Made by a program: the position numbers and the translations under genes. This document shows, in pieces, positions 9,605 through 18,842 of a DNA stretch of 64,000 nucleotides (the stretch's first letter is position 1; each line of letters opens with the position of its first letter). This DNA is from JAYFQE01 sp034927345. GTDB lineage: Bacteria > Bacillota > Clostridia > Saccharofermentanales > UBA5734. The notes below the pieces were generated by a model. That model was not told the origin of the DNA and ran no database searches. It saw nothing but the letters and a program-made list of their open reading frames with translations. The stretch covers positions 186,001-250,000 of the forward strand of contig JAYFQE010000002.1 in the NCBI GenBank assembly GCA_034927345.1, read 5' to 3'.

Positions 9605-11128
9605 ATGAATTTAAATAGATCAGCATTCTATAACTTAATACTTGGTGCGCTAAAGATGCTCTTAAGTGGTATACTGTCAATGATTTGCACTCGTGTAATA
9701 ATGCTGTCATACGGGTCGGATTTCAACGGTGTCAACTCTACAGCGGCTCAGTTTGTCAGCCTTTTACTCATTGTTGAGGGCGGTTTCACTTTGGCAACAA
9801 ACGTTGCACTTTTGAAACCAATTGCAGAGCATGATGTGGAATACATCAATGGAATTTTAGCGGCAACTCACCGCAAATTTAAAACAGTAGCGCTACTTTT
9901 TCTTACGATTGGCGTGTCCGGATCATTCTTTTACAGCATGATTATTAATAGCGATCTCCCACGTTCACTCATATTCAGCATTTTTACAATGTTGATTATT
10001 CCCTATGTCGTAGACTTCCTGTTTTCAGCGCACTACAAGGCGCTGCTCCAGTCCGTGCAGAAGGAGTACTTAATCAACCTGGTATCATTGATTTCTACAA
10101 CGATTAGCTACTCGGTCACCATAATCGTTGCTTATAATCAGTGCCCCATGTGGATGATCCGATTCGTTTCTATGTTATGCTCAACCATCGCAAATCTGTG
10201 CTTTGTGCTGTATTGCAAAAAGAGGTTTAAAAAGCTTAACCTAAATGTTGAACCAAATTATCATGCTATTAGTGGAAGCAAAGATGTTCTGATTGCCCAA
10301 ATTGGTTGGACGACATATTCGAGCATGCCGTTGCTGTTAATATCGGCAATGGCTTCCGAAGGAACCCTGGTCGCAAGTGTCTACGCAGTATACAACAGCA
10401 TTGTAAGCATCATAAAATCTCTCTTAACCTCGATATCTGATGCACCTAGATTCGGGCTTGGAATGCTTATCAATAATGATGAAAAAGATCATGCTTATAA
10501 AACCTTTCTAGAATATCAGTTGATTGTTATCGGACTTTCGGGCTTTTTGCTGAGCGTCACACTTTCTTTAATAATCCCCTTTGTAAAACTTTATACATCT
10601 GGGGTGACCGATATAGACTATGTAAACTATTTTATACCAGTGGCATTGATAATGAATGCTTTTTCTCAATATGGGCACATTCCATCAGGACAGATTATTC
10701 AAATGTCTGGGCATTTCCGGCTCATTCGCAATATTCAACTTACAAAATGCATAATTATGATTCCAACTTTTGCTATTGGCGCTATATTCGGCGGGATATA
10801 TGGGATCTTGCTCGCTTATATTGCCTGCGAAGTATATGTTTTTTTCAGAGAAATCTACTTTTGTTATTCTAAGTATTTCAAACGGCCGATCAAGAATTTT
10901 ATCTTTCAATATATTCCAAACTTTCTACTGATGAGCGCATTGTCAGTTGCCGGTATAAATATTATTCCGCAGATGCAGAACTATCTTCACTTTGTTTTGT
11001 GGGGGATCATTTTGGTGCTGGTATACGGGTTGTTATTTCTTGGGTTGAACCTCATACTCCATAGGGAAATTGTTGTCAATACGGCGAGACGAATAAAGCA
11101 GCTGTTCAAAGTAAACGTGAAAAGCTGA
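9605..11128 (+). CDS. Polysaccharide flippase (Wzx/MATE-like)
   Basis: 507 residues with about 12-14 transmembrane segments and a polar N terminus (MNLNRSAFYNLILGALKMLLSGI), typical of the polysaccharide transport (PST) branch of the MOP superfamily. It probably flips the undecaprenyl-linked repeat unit across the cytoplasmic membrane. The ATG at 9605 follows the polymerase stop by 4 bases; the ribosome binding site is poor, so translation may be coupled. A start at 9554 would put a basic, non-membrane leader inside the previous gene and is unlikely. Confidence 0.85.
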   Translation: MNLNRSAFYNLILGALKMLLSGILSMICTRVIMLSYGSDFNGVNSTAAQFVSLLLIVEGGFTLATNVALLKPIAEHDVEYINGILAATHRKFKTVALLFLTIGVSGSFFYSMIINSDLPRSLIFSIFTMLIIPYVVDFLFSAHYKALLQSVQKEYLINLVSLISTTISYSVTIIVAYNQCPMWMIRFVSMLCSTIANLCFVLYCKKRFKKLNLNVEPNYHAISGSKDVLIAQIGWTTYSSMPLLLISAMASEGTLVASVYAVYNSIVSIIKSLLTSISDAPRFGLGMLINNDEKDHAYKTFLEYQLIVIGLSGFLLSVTLSLIIPFVKLYTSGVTDIDYVNYFIPVALIMNAFSQYGHIPSGQIIQMSGHFRLIRNIQLTKCIIMIPTFAIGAIFGGIYGILLAYIACEVYVFFREIYFCYSKYFKRPIKNFIFQYIPNFLLMSALSVAGINIIPQMQNYLHFVLWGIILVLVYGLLFLGLNLILHREIVVNTARRIKQLFKVNVKS

Positions 11129-11144
11129 CATGACTGGAGATTAT

Positions 11145-12350
11145 ATGAAAAACATAGCTGTTTTTACAGATTTGCTTTATCCGATCGCAGCGGCTAATGG
11201 GGCCTGTATCCGCGAAGTTTCCAAAGTGTTGGAAGGGAAAGGGTATGATGTACACTATTTCTGCTATTACCCCGAAAATGGAACAGAAAACATCACAGAA
11301 AAGGTTCACTACATAGATCCAGCTCCTTTTCTGAAGGGACGGGGAGCAACTCGAACCATTTTCAAAAAATTACGCAGTATGTTAATTATTCCCTTCTATC
11401 CAATCGGGTACCCCGAGCAAGCGTTTCGTTATAAACGCTGTTTCGATGAGATAAATAAAGTTGTACATTTTGATTTAATCATTTCTGTTTTGCAGCCGGT
11501 CGAAGCGGCATATGCATGCTGCTTACTCCGGCGAAAGCAAAAAGACATCGGCTTGGTCCTATACGAGCTAGATTCGATCACCGATACCTTCCAGGCCGCA
11601 GGCTGGCGGCGGCATCTTTATTTTCTCAGACCTCTTTGGGAAAAATATTTTTACAAAAAGATTGACCATGTCATAAAACTGTCCGAGCATAGACCCTTTT
11701 ATTTACAGAAAGCATATCGAGCTTTTCAAAATAAGTTCGTTTACACAGGAGTACCGTCATTGACAAGGCTGCAGATTACCGACGATAATGCTGTGCCGGA
11801 CAAAGAGGGCATTTCCCTAATTTATACGGGCACCTTGAGAAAAGACTTTTTTTCTCCAGAACCAATCTTGAAAATGCTTCCGCATGCTTGCGAATCAGAA
11901 CGCATGCACCTATCACTTTTTGCAAGAGGCGACTGCGATCAGATTATCCGTGATTCTACAGCATATAAGCAGAACTTGATTTCTATAAACGGCTTTATCC
12001 CATATGAAATGATGCTAAAAAAAATACAGCAAAGCGATTGCTGTATAAGCATTGGCAACCGCTATGAGACCCTCATTCCGTCAAAGATATTCACATATAT
12101 GTCTTTGGGAAAGCCGATAGTTCACTTTTTTGAGAGCGATACCGACGCAGCATTGAAATATCTAAACAGATACGAAAAAGCTCTATTGCTGCGTAAGAAT
12201 GATGACCCCTTAGTTGCAGCTGAAAAGTTTATTTCATTCATCAGGGAATGTAAAAAAAAGCCCCCCATCAGCTATGATGAAATTGCAGTGCGTTTTAAAG
12301 AGAACACTCCCGAATATACAGCAAATATCATTGAGGAGTTCTTTGAGTAG
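11145..12350 (+). CDS. GT4-like glycosyltransferase
   Basis: 401 residues. The N-terminal pattern (AVFTDLLYPIAAANGACIREVSKVLEGKGYDV) is that of a GT-B acceptor domain. The C-terminal part has LIYTGTLRKDFF near residue 220 and PSKIFTYMSLGKPIVHF near residue 320, a common capsular glycosyltransferase signature. CTGGAGA six bases upstream supports the ATG at 11145. It follows the flippase by 16 bases. Donor sugar unknown. Confidence 0.82.
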   Translation: MKNIAVFTDLLYPIAAANGACIREVSKVLEGKGYDVHYFCYYPENGTENITEKVHYIDPAPFLKGRGATRTIFKKLRSMLIIPFYPIGYPEQAFRYKRCFDEINKVVHFDLIISVLQPVEAAYACCLLRRKQKDIGLVLYELDSITDTFQAAGWRRHLYFLRPLWEKYFYKKIDHVIKLSEHRPFYLQKAYRAFQNKFVYTGVPSLTRLQITDDNAVPDKEGISLIYTGTLRKDFFSPEPILKMLPHACESERMHLSLFARGDCDQIIRDSTAYKQNLISINGFIPYEMMLKKIQQSDCCISIGNRYETLIPSKIFTYMSLGKPIVHFFESDTDAALKYLNRYEKALLLRKNDDPLVAAEKFISFIRECKKKPPISYDEIAVRFKENTPEYTANIIEEFFE

Positions 12351-12378
12351 GGTGTGGGGACTGAAAGAGGTAAATACC

Positions 12379-13614
12379 ATGACTGTTGTACAGCTAAATA
12401 CTGTTTACGGAAAAGGCAGCACAGGAAAGATCGTAATGGGTATCCACAGGCGGCTGATGAGGAGCGGACATACATCATATGTGCTTTGCGGTTATCGCAA
12501 TAAGGACTTACACGATCCAAATGTCTATGCCATCTCTTGTAAGCTACTTCGTGGAATTTCGCAAATATGGATAAAATGTTCAGGGCTGAAAAACGGAGGG
12601 GCTTATCTGCAGACGCTTGCCGCCCTGTTATTCATTCGGTATGCAGCGCCTGATATTGTCCACATTCATGTCATCAACACACCGGATTTCAATACTTACT
12701 GGATCCTTCGATATCTAGCCAGACATCAAATTAAAACAGTGTTAAGCCTACACGGAGAGTATTTCTATACAGCTGGGTGTGAGCATGCATATGATTGTGA
12801 CAAATGGATTGACTCTGAATGTGTTAATTGCTGCAGAGCTAAAGACGTCTGCCGCTGCTGGACCAGAAATGACCCACATAGGCTTTGGAAAAGGATTCAT
12901 GAGAGTATCAGAAGATTCGATGCAAAAAAGCTCCGCGTGATTTGTGTCTCAGATTGGATGGCAGAACGGGCACGCAAATCAAAAATGCTAAAAAATTATA
13001 GAGTCTATACAATACCAAATGGTGTCGATACGTCCATATTTCATCCCACTGATGATGCTGAGAACAATATACCAATTGGTTGGCCGATGGGCAACTGTCC
13101 GATTATTCTATATGTTACAGCATATTTTGACAGTTCTCCTAACAGTAACAAGGGAGGACAATTTATTGAAGAGATTGCTAAAAGAGTAAGCCCGTTTGAA
13201 GCCAATATTGTTGTTGCCGCTATGTATGGGACATATGTGCCGAAAAATAACAACGTTCATTTCCTCGGTAGCGTTCTTAATCAGAATGCTCTTGCTTCGA
13301 TGTATAACACTTCCGATATAACGCTGGTATTAAGCAAACGCGAAACATTCTGTATGCCAGTTGCTGAAAGTTTATGCTGCGGAACGCCTGTCGTAGGGTT
13401 CCGTTCCGGAGGACCGGAAAGTATAACACCGGAAAATTGCGGCGAGTATGTTCCTTACGGTGATGTAAATGCATTGGTAGACAGCATCGCAGCATGGCTC
13501 AAGAAGAAAAAGAGCTCTCCCATACTGCGCAGCAGCATTGCAGCGGTTGCTCATGAGCTGTTTGATGAGAACATAATGGCAGAAAACTATCTCAATGAAT
13601 ATTCAAAGAGTTAA
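12379..13614 (+). CDS. GT4 glycosyltransferase with Cys-rich insert
   Basis: 411 residues. It begins VVQLNTVYGKGSTGKIVMGIH and carries a Cys/His cluster at about residues 130-160 (AGCEHAYDCDKW, SECVNCC, DVCRCW), richer than its paralogue at 5874-7082. The donor-side motif KRETFCMPVAESLCCGTPVVGF is near residue 320. The start at 12379 is favoured by GAAAGAGG 8 bases upstream; an upstream in-frame codon at 12214 would overlap the previous gene by 137 bases. It is the last glycosyltransferase before the nucleotide-sugar genes. Confidence 0.85.
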   Translation: MTVVQLNTVYGKGSTGKIVMGIHRRLMRSGHTSYVLCGYRNKDLHDPNVYAISCKLLRGISQIWIKCSGLKNGGAYLQTLAALLFIRYAAPDIVHIHVINTPDFNTYWILRYLARHQIKTVLSLHGEYFYTAGCEHAYDCDKWIDSECVNCCRAKDVCRCWTRNDPHRLWKRIHESIRRFDAKKLRVICVSDWMAERARKSKMLKNYRVYTIPNGVDTSIFHPTDDAENNIPIGWPMGNCPIILYVTAYFDSSPNSNKGGQFIEEIAKRVSPFEANIVVAAMYGTYVPKNNNVHFLGSVLNQNALASMYNTSDITLVLSKRETFCMPVAESLCCGTPVVGFRSGGPESITPENCGEYVPYGDVNALVDSIAAWLKKKKSSPILRSSIAAVAHELFDENIMAENYLNEYSKS

Positions 13615-13676
13615 TGCTGCTTTGGCCAATGTAAGCTGATTATGCTTCACACAATATGAAAGGAAAACAAAATAAT

Positions 13677-14717
13677 ATGTTTGATTCAAAGGTACTTATG
13701 ATTACCGGCGGTACTGGTTCCTTCGGCAACGCCGTGCTCAACCGTTTCCTGACCACCGATATCGGCGAGATACGTATCTTCTCCCGCGATGAAAAAAAAC
13801 AAGACGACATGCGTCATGAGTTTCAATCAAAGATGCCAGAGGCAGCTGGAAAAATTAAGTTTTTCATTGGCGATGTTCGCGATCTTGCCTCTGTTAAGAA
13901 CGCCATGCACGGTGTTGATTACATATTTCATGCCGCAGCGCTCAAGCAGGTGCCGTCTTGCGAATTCTTCCCACTGGAGGCCGTCAAAACGAATGTAATC
14001 GGCACGGATAATGTGCTTACTGCGGCCATTGATGAAGGTGTAAAAACCGTCATCTGCCTTTCTACCGATAAGGCTGCTTATCCTGTCAACGCGATGGGGG
14101 CAAGTAAGGCTATGATGGAAAAGGTTATCGTCGCCAAGTCCCGCACAGTATCGCCGGACAAGACGAAAATATGCTGTACACGTTATGGCAACGTGCTCTG
14201 TTCCAGAGGCAGCGTAGTACCGCTCTGGATCGAGCAAATCAAATCTGGCAAGCCTATCACTATCACTGAGTCAAAAATGACGCGCTTCATCATGTCTCTG
14301 GACGAAGCGGTCGAATTGGTACTGTTCGCATTTGAAAAAGGCGTCTCCGGTGACATCTTGGTTCAGAAAGCGCCAGCCTGTACCATAGGCGTTTTAGCGC
14401 AAGCAGTCAAAGAACTGTTTCATTCCGAGGATGAGATAAAGACCATCGGCATACGTCATGGCGAAAAAATGTATGAGACGTTGCTTACCAACGAGGAATG
14501 CGCAAAGGCAACGGACATAGGAGCATTCTATCGTGTCCCGTGCGATCAACGCGACCTTAACTATGACAAATACTTTACCGAAGGCAACACGGATCGTTCT
14601 TTACTGACAGAATTCAATTCGAACAATACACAGAGGCTTGAAGTTGAACAAGTCAAAGCAAAGCTACTATCTCTACAATATATAAAAGACGAACTTACTT
14701 CATGGGAGAAAAAGTAA
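13677..14717 (+). CDS. UDP-GlcNAc 4,6-dehydratase/5-epimerase (CapE/WbjB/FnlA type)
   Basis: 346 residues, an extended short-chain dehydrogenase. The nucleotide motif TGGTGSFG is at residues 10-17, AAALKQVP near 86, STDKAAYPVN at 129-138, and MGASK at 140-144, so Met stands where classical SDRs have the catalytic Tyr, as in the CapE/WbjB group. The enzyme inverts C5 while removing C4-OH/C6-OH from UDP-GlcNAc, the first step to UDP-L-FucNAc or UDP-L-QuiNAc. AAAGGA upstream suits the ATG at 13677. The next gene starts within the TAA stop (TAATG), so the two are coupled. Confidence 0.9.
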   Translation: MFDSKVLMITGGTGSFGNAVLNRFLTTDIGEIRIFSRDEKKQDDMRHEFQSKMPEAAGKIKFFIGDVRDLASVKNAMHGVDYIFHAAALKQVPSCEFFPLEAVKTNVIGTDNVLTAAIDEGVKTVICLSTDKAAYPVNAMGASKAMMEKVIVAKSRTVSPDKTKICCTRYGNVLCSRGSVVPLWIEQIKSGKPITITESKMTRFIMSLDEAVELVLFAFEKGVSGDILVQKAPACTIGVLAQAVKELFHSEDEIKTIGIRHGEKMYETLLTNEECAKATDIGAFYRVPCDQRDLNYDKYFTEGNTDRSLLTEFNSNNTQRLEVEQVKAKLLSLQYIKDELTSWEKK

Positions 14718-15571
14718 TGAAGTTTCTTGTACTAGGCGCTACCGGAATGGCCGGACACACAATAACCATTTATCTTAAAGAGCAGGGGCATAATGTCCTT
14801 GGTTTTGCTCGGCGTGAAGTCTCCTATGTACCATGCGTTATTGGAAATGCAATGGATACTGAGTTTCTCCGAGAGCTCATCACCCACGGAAGTTTCGATT
14901 CTATCATCAACTGCATTGGTATCCTGAATCAGTCCGCAGAACAGCACAAGGAACGTGCTGTGTTCCTAAACTCATATTTCCCACATTTTCTAGCGGACGT
15001 GACCAGCGAAACTAACACACAGGTCATACATATGAGCACTGATTGCGTGTTTTCAGGCAAGACCGGCAATTACACCGAGGATTCACTGCGCGACGGTGAG
15101 ACCTTCTATGACCGCACTAAGGCGCTTGGCGAGTTGGAGGACGGTAAAAACATTACCTTTCGCAATTCAATCGTAGGTCCTGATATTGATCCTGAAGGAA
15201 TCGGTCTGCTTAATTGGTTTATGAAGCAGAATGGGGAGATAAAAGGATACACTGGCGCTATGTGGACTGGCATGACGACGCTGCAGCTTGCGAAGATCAT
15301 GGAAAAAGCTGCTGAGCAAAAAGCTCATGGCTTATATAATATGGTTCCCGATCACAATATTAGTAAATTTGAGTTACTGAAGTTGTTTAACCACTATATT
15401 CGGAACAATAACGTGCAGATTCGGCCTTATGATGGCTTCACAGCAGATAAAACGTTGGTACGGACACGTTTCGACTTTGCGGAAATCGTGCCTGGCTATG
15501 AGATAATGGTGCGCGAAATGGCTGATTGGATGAGTACGCATTCCACATTATATCCACATTATGCGCTATAA
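14717..15571 (+). CDS. RmlD-like nucleotide-sugar 4-keto reductase
   Basis: 284 residues, an SDR of the dTDP-4-dehydrorhamnose reductase family: GATGMAGH near residue 7, STDCVFSG near residue 105 and the YxxxK pair in YDRTK near residue 135. It lies one base into the stop codon of the CapE-type gene, so it should act on that enzyme's product. A separate RmlD-like reductase in this position is what the V. cholerae O37 UDP-L-QuiNAc pathway uses (WbvR), in contrast to the two-domain CapF of the UDP-L-FucNAc pathway. That pathway assignment is my inference. Confidence 0.82.
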   Translation: MKFLVLGATGMAGHTITIYLKEQGHNVLGFARREVSYVPCVIGNAMDTEFLRELITHGSFDSIINCIGILNQSAEQHKERAVFLNSYFPHFLADVTSETNTQVIHMSTDCVFSGKTGNYTEDSLRDGETFYDRTKALGELEDGKNITFRNSIVGPDIDPEGIGLLNWFMKQNGEIKGYTGAMWTGMTTLQLAKIMEKAAEQKAHGLYNMVPDHNISKFELLKLFNHYIRNNNVQIRPYDGFTADKTLVRTRFDFAEIVPGYEIMVREMADWMSTHSTLYPHYAL

Positions 15572-15587
15572 AACTGGAGGATAAAGT

Positions 15588-15665
15588 TTGAAACAATGTA
15601 ATTTATGTACCAACACGAAAAAGGACACAAAAAATCAAGCTGTCCGAAGGCAACCTCAAAATTAG
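15588..15665 (+). pseudogene. Possible 5' stub of a gene cut by the IS110 insertion
   Basis: An excellent ribosome binding site (GGAGG at 15576-15580, 7 bases of spacing) precedes a TTG codon that opens a 25-codon frame beginning LKQCNLCTNTKKD and ending in TAG. The frame stops just before the decayed IS110 transposase. A plausible reading is the start of a lost operon gene whose remainder was removed or displaced. It could equally be a chance frame; nothing in the peptide is recognisable. Confidence 0.3.
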
Positions 15666-15675
15666 CCTGCATCTG

Positions 15676-16914
15676 TTACTGCTTTGGAGATGAGACTAAG
15701 TAACCTTGACGCTGTAAGATGAAGATAGCTTGGTTTACGGAGACCTCGCGGCGCATGGGTGGCATATCACTTTTACGGTAAAGGACCGGATTATATGGCT
15801 CGTTCTTTTTTGGAATGTTATAGATGGCAGTCAGCAGCATTCTGGCAATGACGATTATGGCTTTCCTGTGGCCACGACTCTTTTTCAGAGAATGATAACG
15901 GTTTCTAACCTCAGGATGATTGTTGCCCTTGATGGCAGCGTTAGCGCATTGTACCAGAAGCGGCTTTATGTATGCACCTGTTCTTGGAATACGCGTGGTT
16001 TTCTTTTTGCCTTCGCTCTCGTTGTTCTGCGGAGTAAGTCCTGCCCAGGAGCACAGGTGTTTCGATGTTTGGAACACGGACATATCCACACCGATTTCAC
16101 CGATGATGGTAATGGCGGAAAAGGCTTGGATACCCGGAACAGTCGAAATGAGGTTAATTTGGGGCAGATATTTCTCGGCAACAGAGAGAATAAGTGATTC
16201 CAGATTAAGCTCAGTAAGATTAAGAGCGTCCATGTGAGCATGGATAATACGAAGTTTTCTGCTTGCTCTGGACTAATAACACCATCCACCGCTATATGAA
16301 TTTCTTCCACGGATGCCTTGTGGTTTTTTGTAAGATGTGGTTTAACATCGAAAGGTTCGTTGTTTTCCAGAAGTCGTTGTGTCAGGGCTGAAGCAGCTTT
16401 GCCAAACACATCCGAAAAACATCATCCAGTTTAAGATTAGAGACTGTCAGGCAATTCTGTGCGCGGTTTTTCTCTCCTGTGATGTAATTTGTGAGTTTTA
16501 ACTGATAACGCATCAAATCCCGAAGCTGACGAATTCTGCCGGAGGAATAAAGCTACCGGAAACCAAGTTGTGCTTGAAGATGTCCGCAATCCACTTGATG
16601 TCCTTCTTGTCGGTCTTCTTACCACGTATGGACTTGACGTACTTTGGATGAGCGAAGACAATTTTGCAGGTAGGCTCAAGATGTTGTAGATAGGTATCCA
16701 ATACTTTCCCGTTGACTCCATACACGCATCCCGGCAGTCGTTTTGCAAAAGCTACTGTGACAGCTCTCGTAATCCCTTGGTGAAAGTGGAGAAGCGATGG
16801 CTTTTATAGGTGGTAACGCCTAGAACGTCGGTGCTTTGCAATACAAGCGACAAGAAAGGATTTGTGGACATCTATTCCGGAACAAACTGGATAAACAATT
16901 TTAACATAGCACAT
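15676..16914 (-). pseudogene. IS110-family transposase, multiply frameshifted
   Basis: Read leftward from an ATG at 16914, the region spells an IS110 DEDD transposase in pieces: GIDVHK (16861-16878), ESTGKYW (16698-16718), HPKYVKSIRGKK and KTDKKD (about 16600-16650), RQLRDLMRYQ (about 16505-16540), then the C-terminal transposase_20 domain with STVPGI and IGEIGVDM followed by LCSWAGLTP (about 16035-16140). The total of about 413 codons matches a full-length family member, but the reading frame changes at least five times, so it cannot make an active protein. IS110 elements lack terminal inverted repeats and none were found. Confidence 0.9.
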
Positions 16915-17211
16915 CCCCTCAAAAGATATTTTAAGGAAACGGGCAGGGACTGACCGCTCATTGAAAACGAGTAGTTTGTCTCTCCAAAGATAAGTTTACG
17001 GGATTCAAGTCCCACTTATTTGTGCTTGAAAGAGCGGTCGGCACACATAACAATACGGTCAGCAAGCAAGCTGTGCCCACTCATCTCCACGTGCTCTGTA
17101 GTGTACCCGCTTCCTCACGCACAGTGTAACAGAAATCTGCAGTCTGCGCCACCGCGCAACAGTTTCATCCCGTTTTGTGCCTTGAGCACAGCGAAAGGAA
17201 TGGTCATACCT
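16915..17211. other. Non-coding spacer between the IS110 remnant and the epimerase gene
   Basis: About 300 bases with no supportable gene. The left part presumably contains the IS110 upstream end, and the right part supplies the ribosome binding site (AAAGGA near 17193) of the epimerase. No clear promoter, terminator or terminal repeat was found. Confidence 0.5.
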
Positions 17212-18357
17212 ATGAACAAACTGAAGCTCATGACGATTGTCGGAACACGCCCGGAAATTATTAAGATGTCTGCAATAATCAAAAAATGCGATAAGTATTT
17301 TGACCATGTGCTTGTTCATACCGGACAGAACTACGACTACACACTTAACAAGATTTTCTTTGAAGATCTCGGACTTCGTGAGCCGGACTACTACCTAGGC
17401 GTGGTTGGGGAAAATCTTGGGCAGACGATGGGAAATGTAATTGCCAAATCCTATGAACTGATGCAGCAGGTGAAGCCGGATGCCTTAATTGTTCTCGGAG
17501 ACACTAACTCTTGTCTCTGCGTCATTTCCGCGAAGCGTCTAAAGATTCCTGTATTTCACATGGAAGCCGGTAACCGCTGCAAGGACGAAAATCTACCTGA
17601 AGAAATAATACGTCGCATCGTCGATGTGACGAGCGATGTGAACCTCTGTTATTCAGAACATGCCCGGAGATACATCTTGGAAACTGATGTTAAGCCAGAA
17701 TACACATTCGTTGTTGGTTCTCCCATGGCGGAAGTCCTTTCCGCAAACATTGACAAGATAAATAACAGCTTGGTTTTAAAAACGTTTAGTTTAGAGCCAC
17801 AGAAATATATTCTACTTTCTGCGCACCGTGAGGAAAACATCGACATAGAGGCAAATTTCTTTTCGCTGATGAACGCGGTCAACGCTATGGCTGAGAAGTA
17901 CGACATGCCGATTCTCTACTCCTGCCATCCGCGCAGCGCAAAGTATATCGAACAACGCGGCTTTGAATTCGACCGCCGTGTGATACAGAATAAGCCGCTG
18001 GGTTTCCACGACTACAACAATTTGCAGATGAACGCTTTCGCGGTGGTGTCCGATAGCGGCACACTGCCGGAGGAATCGAGTTTCTTTCTGTCAGTTGACA
18101 ATCCGTTTCCCGCGATCTGCATCCGTACCTCTACCGAGCGTCCGGAAGCGATTGACAAGGGTAATTTCGTCCTTGCCGGTATTACAACCGAACAGGTTTT
18201 ACAGGCGGTAGATACCGCCGTGGAAATGAATAAAAACGGTGATTACGGTATTCCGGTACCGGATTATATGGAGGAAAACGTCAGCTCGAAAGTTGTGAAG
18301 ATAATTCAAGGTTACATTGGAATTGTTGACAAGATTATATGGCGAAAATACAGATGA
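17212..18357 (+). CDS. UDP-sugar 2-epimerase, CapG/FnlC/WbjD type (copy 1)
   Basis: 381 residues of the non-hydrolysing UDP-GlcNAc 2-epimerase family: GTRPEIIKMS near residue 10, HTGQNYDY, VLGDTNSCL near residue 95, HMEAGNRC, SAHREENID near residue 205, DSGTLPEE near residue 280 and RTSTERPEA. CapG-type enzymes invert C2 of a 2-acetamido-2,6-dideoxy-L-sugar, the last step to UDP-L-FucNAc or UDP-L-QuiNAc. It is close to the copy at 23926-25068, roughly three quarters identical by eye. The start at 17212 begins the homology. It is separated from the CapE/RmlD-like genes only by the IS110 remnant. Confidence 0.88.
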   Translation: MNKLKLMTIVGTRPEIIKMSAIIKKCDKYFDHVLVHTGQNYDYTLNKIFFEDLGLREPDYYLGVVGENLGQTMGNVIAKSYELMQQVKPDALIVLGDTNSCLCVISAKRLKIPVFHMEAGNRCKDENLPEEIIRRIVDVTSDVNLCYSEHARRYILETDVKPEYTFVVGSPMAEVLSANIDKINNSLVLKTFSLEPQKYILLSAHREENIDIEANFFSLMNAVNAMAEKYDMPILYSCHPRSAKYIEQRGFEFDRRVIQNKPLGFHDYNNLQMNAFAVVSDSGTLPEESSFFLSVDNPFPAICIRTSTERPEAIDKGNFVLAGITTEQVLQAVDTAVEMNKNGDYGIPVPDYMEENVSSKVVKIIQGYIGIVDKIIWRKYR

Positions 18358-18824
18358 CTAAAGCCAATCAAATGCTCATCGTTTTGATTTTTATCCTTCT
18401 GCTCACTACCATCGCCTTTATATGGAGCAACTCACTTCAATCAATCCCAGAATCCCAAGAACGCAGCCTTGGCGTGATGGATAAAATCACTTCTGTCCTC
18501 GAAGTTTTCGTGGGCAAAGGCAACGTGACCGACCACCTTGTACGCAAGCTGGCGCACTTCACCGAGTTCAGCGCGTTGGGTTGCGAGCTTGCGTTGCTTG
18601 CGGTATTGCGTAAGTCGGTGCGTTTACAGCCTTTCATCAACTGTTTGTTCATCGGACTGGCTGTGGCAGTTATCGACGAAACCATTCAGATATTCTCAAA
18701 CCGTGGCTCGCAGGTTTCCGATGTGTTGTTGGATTTCTCCGGCTCAGTGACGGGAATCGTCTTTGTCCTGCTGATACGCTGGCTTGTTCTGGCGATTCGC
18801 AGGAAGCGCGGACGGGTAATATAA
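18354..18824 (+). CDS. VanZ-like membrane protein
   Basis: 156 residues with four hydrophobic helices and the VanZ-family signature: FIWSNSLQS near the N terminus, KLAHFTEFSALG near residue 65, DETIQIF and RGSQVSDVLLDFSGS near residue 115. VanZ domains occur with teicoplanin resistance and many surface-polymer loci; the biochemical role is unknown. The start at 18354 gives an ATGA overlap with the epimerase stop, suggesting coupling; an in-frame ATG at 18339 would overlap more. It probably serves the polysaccharide pathway rather than antibiotic resistance. Confidence 0.82.
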   Translation: MTKANQMLIVLIFILLLTTIAFIWSNSLQSIPESQERSLGVMDKITSVLEVFVGKGNVTDHLVRKLAHFTEFSALGCELALLAVLRKSVRLQPFINCLFIGLAVAVIDETIQIFSNRGSQVSDVLLDFSGSVTGIVFVLLIRWLVLAIRRKRGRVI

Positions 18825-18842
18825 AGCTGAGAGGAGCTCACA

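Noticed and set aside
14717..15571. N-terminal half of the truncated capF
   Set aside because: It is a complete RmlD-type reductase with its own start and stop, and it does not show the CapF reductase pattern; it also lies 8 kb from the cupin fragment.
15730..16237. Two rightward frames of 105 and 155 codons opposite the IS110 transposase
   Set aside because: They are the antisense of recognisable transposase sequence, have no ribosome binding site and carry no known motif.
18354..18824. Glycopeptide resistance gene vanZ
   Set aside because: The VanZ domain is found widely in surface-polymer loci, and no vanH, vanA or vanX genes are present.
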